Assembly (NCBI GenBank): GCA_037447655.1
Contig: JBBHKE010001781.1
Coordinates: forward strand, 174,340-226,839
Origin: Zygnema cylindricum
Taxonomy: Eukaryota > Streptophyta > Zygnematophyceae > Zygnematales > Zygnemataceae
Reading direction: 5' to 3'
Length of the DNA: 52,500 nucleotides
Shown here: piece by piece, positions 42,559 to 52,500 of the stretch
How positions within the stretch are numbered: the first letter of the stretch is position 1
Layout of the letters: each line of letters starts with the position of its first letter
Position numbers and translations under genes: made by a program
Notes under the pieces: generated by a model
The model's database searches: none
Told to the model about the DNA's origin: nothing
What the model saw: only the letters and a program-made list of their open reading frames with translations

Positions 42559-43850
42559 AGGAAGAGAAAAAGATGGGAGACGTTCGGATCTTTACAAGGG
42601 ATAGTTCGGGACTAGCATTTTTTGATTTCGAACTGTTGTGGAAATATTTCACCTAGTCTGGGATCAATAAATACAGGGGAGTGGCAATTCTGGATAACTT
42701 CGAAACTACCCTTTTTGTGATGATGGTCAATTATCTCTCTGGGGGAGCGCTGGTAGACTATAAGGAGCGACAACCACTCTTGATGGCACCTAACATCAAG
42801 ATTTTTGACCAGGTTCTGGATGTAACAGTTTTGCTAGCGGAGGGAGATTTTGTGCGGCTGCCTCGTAATCCCTACCTACACCAATGACATGAAATTATAG
42901 GATCAAGGGCAAGCTTATGTGAATAAGTTGCAAGCAATAAAAGCTGCATAAGCTGCCACGATGATGGTTGCCAACCCCACACCCTGCAATACACTTTTGA
43001 ACATTTGGAGGCTCCTCTACACCGAGAGGAATGAATCTGCTATGAAAGAGTTTACAAAACTCTGGTGTCTAAAAAGTGAGACACCACTGACTCTTTTTAA
43101 CAGATTGTCCAGCCTTTGGAAAAATACAAAACTCTCAACCATTGATCTTCTTGCTATGGCCACTAAATATTTCATCACAGTCCGGAATTCCTTCGGGCCC
43201 ATAGGGTAGACTACACTCGACAATTGGATTGCAAGCCATGCCATCTACGATATCAATCCATCTGCTAAGGAAATTTTGTTGGTCGCTATGAAACTCTATG
43301 ACCACTTCGTTCATAGTGAAGCAAGGGAAAAGGCGGTAATAGGCAAGACCAGGGGAAATTTTGCAAGATTTGTTGGAGAATTGCCTTCTGACAACGATGG
43401 AACAACAGAACTTCTAGTTTGGCGAAAACTTAAGGGAAAACAGGTGATTGATAGCGGATCAGATCCCGCCATGGGGGCCGACAACCGAGTCTACGTGTAC
43501 AATTGTCTGAATTGTCAACAAACCGGTCATGGGTGGAAGTACGGCCCACGGAACCCCAAACCCGAACTTGCCCTAAAGTAAAAAGAATGGGAAAAGGAGA
43601 GAGCTGAAAGAACCAACAAACAAATGGAACGAAAACAAGGAGGAGGATCAGAAGACAAAACGCCGGTAACAAAAGACAACTACCGCCCCACTCCCTGGTC
43701 AAAAACTGCCAAAATGTCACAAGCTTAGTTGCGACAGATTAAACTCATAAAATTCGATGATACGCACATCTCAAATGAGTTATGAGCAAATACACCACCG
43801 AGGGCTCTAAGTGTATGGCTTACAGTTTCATGGGACACAAAGAGGGGCAA
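42559..43850 (+). pseudogene. Ty3/gypsy gag with two damaged zinc knuckles
   Basis: Capsid-like reading includes LNIWRLLYTERNESAMKEF and ETPLTLFNRLSSLW (42961-43209). The first knuckle CLNCQQTGHGWKYG (43504-43545) has Gly in place of the last Cys. The second, CMAYSFMGHKEGQC (near 43812), has Tyr in place of the second Cys. Stops and frameshifts are frequent, so the gene is dead. Confidence 0.7.
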
Positions 43851-45240
43851 TGCTTGCAGAAAAATGGGGTTCTGAAAGAGATGATGCAATACGCTCTATT
43901 TACCGGCAGAGGGAACACTGTCGTGAATCCTCTTCCCCTTCAGCTCCTTTATCCTTGGGGGCGTCGCACCATGGACGATTAAAGAACGCTAACAGGTTAA
44001 GCAAGACTAATCCTAGAGAATATCATCTAGCAGCAGAGCCAGCAATTGGCTACAATGGTTGCAGAATTGGCAGCGCTGCGCTTAGGATCTGCCTCCCAAA
44101 CTCTTGCTTTGACGGCCGCTCAAAAACTCTAACGAAAAAAACAGGAGTTACTACAAAAGCTAGCGGAGCTTGAACCAGAAGCCACGCCGGGTGGAGATGA
44201 TGATGATGTATAGGGTTGAGATATAGTACCTCCAAAGGCTCACCAGGCCCAGACCTTCATGTTCGGAGCTTGGAATGTGGGAGTGGGTGACAGACGTTGG
44301 CAGCTCCGCGATTCTACCACACAGCAACGGAAAGATAGGCAGAAAATGGATCAGACGGACCACAACAAGAAAGCAACAGGACCGTTATCCTTTTTTCCCC
44401 AGGTAGTTATTTTGAATCGTGATGTCGGCCTCGGCATCAAGCAAACTCAACCTCCTCCTTCACCCCCTAAAAAAAAGTTGCCTCCAGATTTCAAACATTT
44501 TCAGGCGGATAAACAGAAACAATTGAAATAAAAGGACCTTGATAAGCAAAGTGATCAAGAATGGTTCGAGAAATATCTGGCCAAACATCCGGATGATCAC
44601 CCTCTTGGCACCCCTCTGACTACAGATTCTAATGTTGAAGATGATGAAACACACAAAGAAACGCCCAAGTTCCAACGCTCTCCTCCAAACCGGCTATCAT
44701 GCTAGTATGACACGTGATGCCGTACGCCCTCACCCACGTCAGGACTTTGGCATCTTCTCATAATCTACCCGAAGAAGTTCACAAGCACTAGGAGAGAAGA
44801 TCCATTTGGAGAGGGAAAAAATAGCTTTGGGGAATCAACCCAAAGCCATCTTTTTATCCTCGAAACCAAAAACCCCTATAATGGATAGGGATTACAGGGT
44901 GTTATCGGTGGCTCTCATCTTGAACCGGACTAGCAATTTCAAGCTTAACGGCTACGGAGGATATCATGATGCAGTGGTCGATACCGAGGCGTTGCCAAAT
45001 CTGATCACCACCTCTGCTTTATAGGAGCAGCCACAGGAGCTTCGGCCAGAAATAGGTCTAAGCGACATCAGTAAAACTGTCAGCAACGGAAGCCAGCTAG
45101 TCCATGGAATTATCAAAGCCATGGAAATTGAATTTTCGGATGACGCATGACAACGAATCTGGATTCAACTTCCTTTCTTTGTGGTGGAAGGTAAGCAGTT
45201 TGAAATTATGTTGCGAATGGCAACGTGGACCCGGCTAAAT
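43851..45240 (+). pseudogene. Ty3/gypsy linker and protease remnant
   Basis: 43851-44800 shows only short frames. From 44806 the frame gives IMDRDYRVLSVALILNRTSN and then DAVVDTEALPNLITTSAL (near 44969-45020), where a retropepsin would show DTGA followed by a small residue; Glu replaces the Gly. FFVVEGKQFEIMLRMATW follows near 45176. It is a dead protease by this reading. Confidence 0.55.
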
Positions 45241-45465
45241 ATGGGATGAGTGTGTGGAAGGAGCAATTCTCTATCAAGGACCCCGAAGATTCCGAAGGGA
45301 CCAAGGTGGTGGTTCCCTTATATTTATGGAATCGAGGAAAGCCAAATGCTCCTGTGTCCGACTGTTCAAGCTCCTAAATTGTTCGCAATGCAAACAATTT
45401 TAGAGCTTGGGGGGGGTAGAGTAAGGAAAAAAATTCAAATTCCGCACCCAAGTGTTTCTCTAGTG

Positions 45466-45585
45466 GGGGGGAACTGTGGTTCATAAATAGACAGCTTAGC
45501 GGAAGTTGTCTGCGATAACGTCCTATGGGGGAACTGTGGTTCAGAAATAGACACATTAGCGGAAGTTGTCTGCAATAGCGAACTA
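45466..45585. repeat. 60-bp direct tandem duplication
   Basis: GGGGGAACTGTGGTTCA followed by GAAATAGACA-like sequence occurs at about 45466 and 45526, period 60 bp, with a few differences (CAGCTT against CACATT, GATAACG against AATAGCG). GGGGGAACTGT also appears at 48396 in the same element. Confidence 0.75.
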
Positions 45586-45684
45586 GCAAGCAAGGGGAAA
45601 GTGGACCACCAAGCGAGACTAGAATTCAATATCACACGCTGGGGCTGACCACCGGAATCCTGGGCAGCACTTGAGCCAGGAAAA

Positions 45685-47206
45685 ATGGATTGGACCTTGG
45701 GAGAACAGTTCGATTCTCAGCAGAGGCCCAACTCTCAGAACATTTGGCCAGAAATAAGCAAGCGTTCTCCTAGTGAGACACACATGTCGGAATCTACAAG
45801 GGGACTCTTTTTCCGAATCGACCTGATAAACGAAACGGCTACTGTTTGGCAAAAACAGTACCTTCTCAACTTCAAGGAGAAGGAGTTCATCACTGCAAAA
45901 GTCCAAACCTTAGTAGCAACTATATTGGTTCAAGAGAGTACCGGACTCCACAGATTTGCTTCTCTGACAGTCTTTCCTCACAAGAAGGATTCGTGCGGGG
46001 AAAACTTTAGATTTCCGAATGTGCGGTGACTATCAGATGCTAAACGCTGCAACTATTTCTGACCATATCCGATGCCAACTCCGGAAGAGATTTTCAACTC
46101 TCTTGCTGGGGCCACCATTTACTCTACCTTGGACATGAAGAACGGGTTTCATCAAATTGCAATGGAACCGAAACACTGGGAGAGGACTGCATTTCGGGCA
46201 AGTTTGCGGTTGTATGAATGGATTAACATGCCTTTCGGGCTGAAGAATGCACCGGCCAAATTCCAACGGGCAAAGGACAAGGCGCTCTGAAGAATTGATT
46301 GTGCCCGGTGCTACATTGATGATGTCATCATCTTCTCGAAGACCTTTGGGGAACACCTTGAGCATGTCTAGATTGTCCTTCGTGCCCTCCAAGCAGCGGG
46401 CTTGAAATGCCACCCGGGCAAAGATATTTTTGGGGTGCATAAAATTATTTACCTTGGACATGCAGTTACACCTAGGACAATGGGCCCCCATATGGTCAAG
46501 GTTGCGCCCCTTGACGCGCTCCCTGCACCACAAGACATCTCGGCCCTTCGAACATTTTTTGGCCTGGCAAATTATTATTGGAGGTTCCTCCCCGAGTTTA
46601 GCAGTCACGCCCAGCCTCTCAATTAGTTGTTGTGGAATGACCAAGAGTAACAGTGGGCTAAAGAACATCAGATTGCTTTCCAATCCTTGAAGGATTCGCT
46701 AAAACAGATGTGTGATCACCATAAACCTTTCTTTCCTTACACTGATTGGAAGTAAGTTTGGATTGGGGGCAGTTTTTCCACAAATTGATGACGCCGGAGC
46801 TGAGTATGTTGTGGCTTACGCCAACAAGATTAACAACAAGGCAGAGGGAAATTACAATAGTTACCATTGAGAGCTCCTCGCAACTGTTTAGGCCATCAAA
46901 CATTTGCGACCCTATTTATACGGGGTCCGGTTCACACTTATTACGGACCATCAACCTCTCAAATGGATAATGGAAAACACTAAGTCAACCGACAAACTCG
47001 CCAGATGGGTTTTAATCTTGCAGGAATATGATTTCAGTATTATCCACCGGGCAAGGGAAATCCACGGGAATGCCAACGGACTTAGCAGAAATCCCGATCT
47101 TTCCATGGTAGACTCCACCGGCGCTCGGCACAATAAGGACCCGGAGATCAGTTTGGGGATTATTAGAGCCTCATCCGCCTCTATCTGGCTTCCCCAATCT
47201 GGGTGG
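45685..47206 (+). pseudogene. Ty3/gypsy reverse transcriptase and RNase H
   Basis: RT begins near FFRIDLINETATVWQK (45800). It continues with MPTPEEIFNSLAGATIYSTL, MPFGLKNAPAKFQRA, the active site CYIDDVIIFS (46309-46338, intact YxDD), GLKCHPGKDIF, YLGHAVTPRTMGPH and LRTFFGLANYYWRFLPEF. RNase H follows with HLRPYLYGVRFTLITDHQPL and EIHGNANGLSRNPDL (to about 47110). These are Ty3/gypsy signatures. In-frame stops include 46288-46290 and others. The frame is cut by solo LTR H at 47207. Confidence 0.88.
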
Positions 47207-48394
47207 TGTTGAAATATATGTATTTTCTAGGTCTGAATAAATGGAAAATTTATAAATAGGAAGTCAGTAAAAGCAGCCCGCCTCTCGCACCATTCTCCAA
47301 ACCTCCACACTTGTCGCAGTCACTGAAGGTTGGAGAGATAGCTAGAGCCATGGCTGCCCATGCTGCCTAGAGAAAGAGAGTCAGGCTGTATTTTTTTGTA
47401 GGTTTACCAAAATAGTCTTGACGGACCTAGGATTTGATCTTGGTACCTGTCGTCCGTCAAGGATCAAGTAGTTGTTAGCTTTATCATGTAGTCTATGACC
47501 TATACTAGAATATATAGGGTACGATAAATATATAAACCTAAATAGTTAGACTAATTCATTTAACGGTATAGTAAGACATAGAAAAAGTTTGTATTGTACG
47601 GACTACGGGTTATCTCGAAACAGATATCGCGCATTTGTTTCAAATGTGAAACAAATATTGCGCAATTATTTAAACGGCCAATTTCAAATGTCGGTCGTAA
47701 TCAAACGGCCGTGGTGCGAGCCGGGATTCTGGAGTGGGCAACTAGGTGTTTTCGGGCACCGCCACTCCGAATGACACGTGGCAAGAACCGGGAGGATTGC
47801 GGGATTTTCGAAACGCAAGATGATAATTTCGGATGTGACAAATGTCATATTATGGCGATGTCGTACATTGACCGTACAAAAAGTACGACGGTGCTTGTAC
47901 TTTCTTGTACCGTTTAGTCTTACGATCAGACCGTACCCCAAACTAGGGAGCTTAGAGAGGGGTTTTAGGACTTAGAATAATTTTTCCAGGTAGTCGCCTC
48001 TCTCCTAGAGAGCATCTCTATAAATAGGCAAACTTTGCCATTTAATTAAAACTCACTCGGTTGACCAAATTCAGTGATTTTTTTTGTTAAGAACTCAAGT
48101 GAGTCCAGGCTACACAGGGGTGTAGTCGGTCAGAGTTTTTTCCTCCCAAGGTGGCTACATTTGTAAGGGAAAGTCAAAATGGGTGAATATGTCCAAAATT
48201 CATATTCTAACTTTGCATTCTGTGGTGGAACTGAGCACACAGAAAGTGTTATTTCACAAGGGTGAAGTTCTATTGAGGTTTTGATTGTCAAAGGGTCAAT
48301 CATTTGGGTTTGTATAAAGTTGGAGTCGGCACTAACTAGATAAGCTTCTTCAGAGGTACCTACTTTGAGGACCAATGGAGGTCTCAGACTTTCA
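47207..48394 (+). repeat. Solo LTR H inside the Ty3/gypsy remnant
   Basis: 1188 bp, TGTTGAAATATATG to CAGACTTTCA, with no internal region. Flanks GGTGG (47202-47206) and TGGGG (48395-48399) are at best an imperfect duplication. It has the stem-loop (TCTCCAA 47294-47300 with TTGGAGA), the tRNA-like unit (47409-47495), the GTAC hairpin, a canonical TATA box and a terminal ATG (48375). It belongs to the same copia lineage as B and S1. Confidence 0.9.
48019..48026 (+). promoter_or_regulatory. TATA box of LTR H
   Basis: TATAAATA, the best-preserved TATA box among the LTRs here, follows a TCTCTCCTAGAGAG tract as in A and E. Confidence 0.7.
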
Positions 48395-48399
48395 TGGGG

Positions 48400-49341
48400 G
48401 AACTGTAGACTTTTGCGGCAGAAGTGGAGGGACAAGCACCGATACAAGCTAAAACGAAGGACATTTGCAATGACCTTGATTCTCTCCAATCCATTCAGTA
48501 GGGATCCCTTCTCTCCCACCTTGCTAGAGTTCAATTGTCCCGTGTTCAGACTTGGATGGCGGCATATGACTGGGACCGAGGCATTCTCCGGTGGAAATAG
48601 GCTGACGGAATAAGGAGAGTGGTTCCTCCCCCATCAGATCGAGAAATTCTGATCACTCGCCTTCATCAGCAATGCGGACAATTCGGGCAAAAAAGAACCA
48701 CTTCCTTAGTTGCTGGGTCTTATTGGTGGCATGGGTTGCGGACCCAAGTCAACCGAATCGTACAGACATGCCCTTCTTGTGACCAAGTCAAAGCAGCTTT
48801 TGACAAAAAGGGCAAGATGGAGCTTCATTTGATGCCAATCCGGGGAATGTTTTATAGATGGTTTTAGACATTTTGGACCTATTCCAACTAGCAAGCGGGG
48901 AACGCTTCGTGTTGTCATGATCGAACATTTTTCCAAATGGATTGAGTTCGTGGTGCTGCCCCGGAAGGAATCCAATGCAATTGTAGACACCTTTTTGCAG
49001 TGGATGTTATCACAATTTAGGGCGCCTGCGGAGGTTTTAACCGATTGTGATTTCTACCCAAGGACTTTGTATATCGGATGCAACAAAAAAAATACACGTT
49101 GGATATTTCTGCCGGGCGAGTAATTTTGAAAGCGGTGGAAGTTTATAACAAAGGGGTTCTTTCCTTGGAGGGGAAGGATGGCCGAAAAATTAAAAAGAAT
49201 CAAATCAATGTGGCACCTTGTCATTTTCGGGGATTGGAGGACGAACCCACTTTCTACTTGACTTACTTTCCTAATCCTCTTGCCTCTTCATCAGCCTGTA
49301 ACATGTCCTTTCAGCTAGGAAACGTCTTGGTTAGCAATTAG
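48400..49341 (+). pseudogene. Ty3/gypsy integrase remnant
   Basis: WMAAYDWDRGILRWK precedes the zinc domain LHQQCGQFGQKRTTSLVAGS with CPSCDQVK, where the second His of HHCC is Gln. A core part reads SKRGTLRVVMIEHFSKW and EVLTDCDFYP, then jumps to the C-terminal domain GVLSLEGKDGRKIKKNQINV and APCHFRGLEDEP. The catalytic middle after LTD is missing, so there is an internal deletion near 49070. It continues the RNase H across solo LTR H. Confidence 0.8.
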
Positions 49342-49560
49342 TGCGGCCAGTGTTGGCATCCAGCCTGTCTCCCCTCCTCGTGGGAGCCACGTTCTCCACC
49401 CTCCAACACATGGTTTTGTGGGAACTGCGAATTGGGCGGTTAATTACTTTATGTCTTAGTCCCAGATGACTAAGAGGGGGGGAAATTGGGAGATCAACCC
49501 AAAGCCACTCTCTCCTCTTGACCTGGTGATGGAAAGAACGGAAGATTTGTTTTATTTCCA
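49342..49560. other. Ty3/gypsy 3' end or junction, unresolved
   Basis: CTAAGAGGGGGGGAAATTGGGAG (49470-49492) contains a G-rich purine tract that could be the Ty3 polypurine tract, but I found no matching LTR. It leads into copia fragment J. Confidence 0.35.
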
Positions 49561-50575
49561 TATTCTCTATAGCCGCTAGACTTAGCATAATTCTGACTGT
49601 GGGAAAATCTGACAACTGGAGAGAAGGTTTCCTCAAAGTTTATACCTTCTTTTTGATTATACCCCGTAGCCACTAGTATGGCCTTATACCTTTCGATGGT
49701 GTTGTCCGAGTTCAGCTTCACCTTGAATACCCATTTGCTGCCGATGGCTTTTCTGCCCGGAGGAAGATCCACCAGCTCCTATGTCTGTGCCTCCATTATA
49801 GACTTCATTTCATCGTTTGCCGCCTCGATCCATTGATTTCTCTCACGTGATGAGACGGCCTCCTAGATCGTTAGAGGCTCCTCTGTAGCTGCAGAAAAAG
49901 CAAAGTGAGAGCTTGCTTGCAGACGGCTGCTAGATCTCTTTCACCTCGGAAATTATGAGGCAGAGATCGTTGGCAACCTCTGATTTTTCTGTTTAGTTTG
50001 AACCGTAACGTGTTGTTGTACTGACTGTGTAGCAGGTACTTCCTCGTGAGTTGTAACTTGGGGTAAAACATCTTGCGAAGGCGCTAGAGGAACAGAAGGA
50101 AGAGGTTTCCATTTGCCGGTGGAAAGTAGACTCGCTGCGTATGGTGAAAGATGACATATTCATGCTTTTCCTTGGCCGGTTGATCTGGAACTTGAGAAAG
50201 GTCAGCCCAATCCTGTTCATCTTTAATCTGGATATTCCTAGAAATAGTCACTTTCTTTTTCTCCAATACAAAAACTCTATATCCTTTCACATTATCATCA
50301 TACCCCATGAAAATCCCAAGTAGGCCTTTAGCCTCCATTTTCCATGTATCCTGTGAATTATCTTAAATAATACACTTGCTGCCAAAGATTTTAGAGTGAC
50401 TAACATCAGGTATTTCTCCCGTTTAAAGCTCATAAGGTGTAGTGCTAAGAGATCTAGAAGCAATTATATTTTTAATATAAACAGCACAGTTAAGTGCTTT
50501 AGCCCATAATTTCAAATCTAGCCCTTTATCTCCAAGCATACTAAACCGGTCCCTTCTCCTAAATTGATATTCTGT
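49561..50575 (-). pseudogene. Copia fragment J, integrase end to RT start
   Basis: In minus-strand order: FSMLGDKGLDLKLWAKALNC (near 50540), IFMGYDDNVKGYRVFVLEKK (50338), a degraded linker, then RT start [40 protein letters not shown] and [13 protein letters not shown] (near 49560). Frames shift several times. It is a different copia lineage from A/E by sequence. Both ends are truncated. Confidence 0.82.
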
Positions 50576-50745
50576 AGGGAGAAGTGTGGACTGAAGCAAA
50601 AGATAGACTAGAAAATAAGGGGAGTGTTGAAAAGAGAGGTATTTTGTAGTCTTTCTTGTGGACTTATTGCAGCCCTCATACTTGTCGTAGTCACTGAGGA
50701 CCTGTAGGCTGCCATGGTTGTCTGTTACCTGCTAAAAGAGACAGG
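50576..50745 (+). repeat. Copia fragment K, 3' terminus with LTR start
   Basis: EKCGLKQKID and a stop (to 50610), then the polypurine tract AAAATAAGGGGAG and an LTR start TGTTGAAAAGAG (50625). The conserved loop word CATACTTGTCGTAGTCACT is near 50679-50697 and GGCTGCCATGG follows. The LTR is lost after about 50745. Confidence 0.75.
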
Positions 50746-52500
50746 CAATAAACTTTTACCGACAACGCATTTTTGTTGCCTTTCAACATTATGATGCATC
50801 ATCCTTTATTCGACAAAGCACGGTAGTGAACGCTGGTCGTGGATTGCGGGGTTTCCCTCCGCCCCACCCGGTGGAGATTGGCAATATTTGTCGCTCACAC
50901 CTTTAGTGTTGCCATATTTTGGGAGTTATGCCGACGACCCTTTTTATCCTTTAGAGTTTGTGTGTAGCGTGGTTGTCAATGTTATTGTAGTTTGGTTTTG
51001 GTGATTGTTTTTATTTATTTTGTTTTATATGATTTTTATATTACTGTTGGTTGTAGTTTTTGTACGTACTTTGGTTTGTACCAATTGTAGCCTTTACTAG
51101 TGGTGAGAATCTTCAATAAAATCCAAAGTACCACTTCAAAGTATCAGCTCAATGGGCATATATTTTTAGGGGGTGTCCCCATGTATTAAGCTATTGATTT
51201 TTTTTTTATGTCGTTTTCCTTAATAATTCAGTCTTAAATGATAACAAATTTTGTCGTACGAAAAAAATACTTTTACCATAGTATAGTGAAAGTCAATTCG
51301 ATACTTTGAATGTACCCCATGTTTGTCGCCTTGTGAAATCAATTTGACGTTTTCCTCTTTGCGACCCCCGTGCAAGAGAACCCAACTCATAATTTTTTTA
51401 TTATCAAAAGTCACCTCGCGAGGCTATTTTTGTGAAAGTATCACCCAAACAACGAATGACAATCAATCCACGCACGCGCCACACTAGTGGGAAAATTTTA
51501 GGACGAGGGAGAGTGCTCGCTATTTTTCTAAAAAAATTGCAAGGGTCTCGGACCTCCACTTTTATTCATGAGTCCTTTGCAGAATTTTACGCCGTCAACG
51601 CCTCTCCCTTCTCACTCTCACATTGTCACTTTTATCTAAAAAATTATAGAATGAGACATGACAATATTGGTATAAAATGAAAGATCTATGAAAAATCATT
51701 TTTTGACAATTTTTAGGTATATTTTTATGGCAAGTCGAGTGAGGATTGTCGAAAAACGAAAACGGGAAACCATAGCGGAAAGTTCTTGAATCAGTGACGT
51801 TGACGTTGTCACAAAGTGAGCATGACGTCACAATGTCGCAAAACCCGAAACATCTACAATGTCACAAAAAACTAGACGTTTACTATCGTCACTGACTTTG
51901 TTGACGTCACCAATCGTCGGAAGTTTTGTAGTCGTCCTCAATCGTCACAAAGTTGTACCCACGTCTACAACCGTCACATTCCAACTTGATTTCATTTTCG
52001 CACATTGGGACGATCTTCAAAGTAGTACGGAGAAAAGTCCAAAATAGTAAATTCTTCTTGAAAGTATCGATTACATGGGACACCCAGTTACTGTAGTTTT
52101 CTCCAGTCGCACCAAAGTTTTATACTTTTCAACATTTCCATTCCGTGCGCACTTTCCACACCCTCACTAAAATGTCGTACGATTCCGTATTGGAAAAATA
52201 CGTACTTCTGCTGTAGATGAGTGATGATGTTCGAAGGTATCCATGGCTGCCAGCTGTTTTTCTGAATTATTTATCCATCGTCCCTTATTTCTGGTTGGCC
52301 CTCACAGGTGACACTGTAAGCGGTACCAGCTGAGATTGCTGTACAAGAATCGAGAATATTTAGGCATTTTTCGCAGGAGTTCGTCATCCAATGGCAATCA
52401 ATAAGCATAATAATCTTCAGAAGGTCACTCCTCTCCCTTGGTAAGCATCCGTACTAGGTGGTTTTTAGAGTATTAGATCCACGTGTTTGTAATCTGTATG
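50746..52500. other. Unassigned AT-rich DNA
   Basis: 50820-51120 is T-rich on the plus strand and ends near AATAAAATCC, resembling a 3' untranslated region, but no coding part precedes it. 51160-52500 has short frames without motifs and, at about 51780-51990, clustered GTCAC and TGACGTCA words. No gene is supported. Confidence 0.4.

Noticed and set aside
52238-52255. CCATGGCTGCC as a further LTR fragment
   Set aside because: Only this short word matches; none of the surrounding LTR sequence is present.
1-52500. CRISPR arrays, bacterial operons or phage genes
   Set aside because: No regularly spaced short repeats, no ribosome-binding sites and no bacterial gene; the content is eukaryotic retroelements throughout.

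Overview
The window is eukaryotic, repeat-dense DNA with no host gene that I can support. Almost every recognisable reading frame belongs to a retroelement: Ty1/copia LTR retrotransposons in both orientations, one Ty3/gypsy remnant and one LINE-type reverse transcriptase remnant. A green plant or streptophyte alga is the best guess. The copia primer-binding site is GGTTATGGGCCCACC, complementary to the anticodon arm of a plant-type initiator tRNA-Met (tRNA recalled from memory), and the LINE and Ty3 motifs resemble those of non-seed plants. I cannot name a species.

Layout. 1-1580: AT-rich spacer with a 62-bp tandem repeat and an inverted repeat. A minus-strand LINE was the original substrate and is now split over 1581-1745, 15048-16541, 17704-18623 and 25078-25480. 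Solo LTR D1 (1746-15042, minus, TSD gaagg) landed in the LINE. Solo LTR S1 (2383-3557, TSD gccac) and element A (3776-14578, TSD ctaat) both landed in D1. Element B (9657-14027, minus, TSD ataat) landed in A's 3' LTR. Solo LTR D2 (16542-17698, TSD taaac) and element E (18629-25072, TSD gaggg) hit the LINE separately. Next come element F (25911-32123, minus), a truncated element G (32124-38671) carrying element I (33575-37799) in its LTR, anonymous AT-rich DNA, a decayed Ty3/gypsy element (about 40.8-49.3 kb) carrying solo LTR H (47207-48394), two small copia scraps J and K (49.56-50.75 kb), and unassigned DNA to the end.

How the copia families work. A, E and F are Gag-Pol elements (Gag, protease, integrase, RT, RNase H in one frame), all disabled here. 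B and I are a smaller family: an intact or nearly intact Gag plus a shrunken C-terminal tail built from pieces of Pol, presumably mobilised in trans by A/E-like relatives. In all of them the Gag start codon lies inside the LTR, and the Gag frame reads straight through the primer-binding site.

Most interesting signals. (1) A stem-loop near the 5' end of nearly every LTR whose stem changes sequence but keeps pairing, around a nearly constant loop CAYACTTGTYGYAGTCACT. (2) In nearly every LTR, on the strand opposite to the element, a tRNA-like unit with A-box-like and B-box-like sequences and a T-run; one otherwise matching LTR lacks exactly this block. (3) In several families that unit resembles the T-arm half of initiator tRNA-Met, so the sense RNA could pair with the primer tRNA at a second place. 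(4) The compact B/I family. All comparisons were made by eye.
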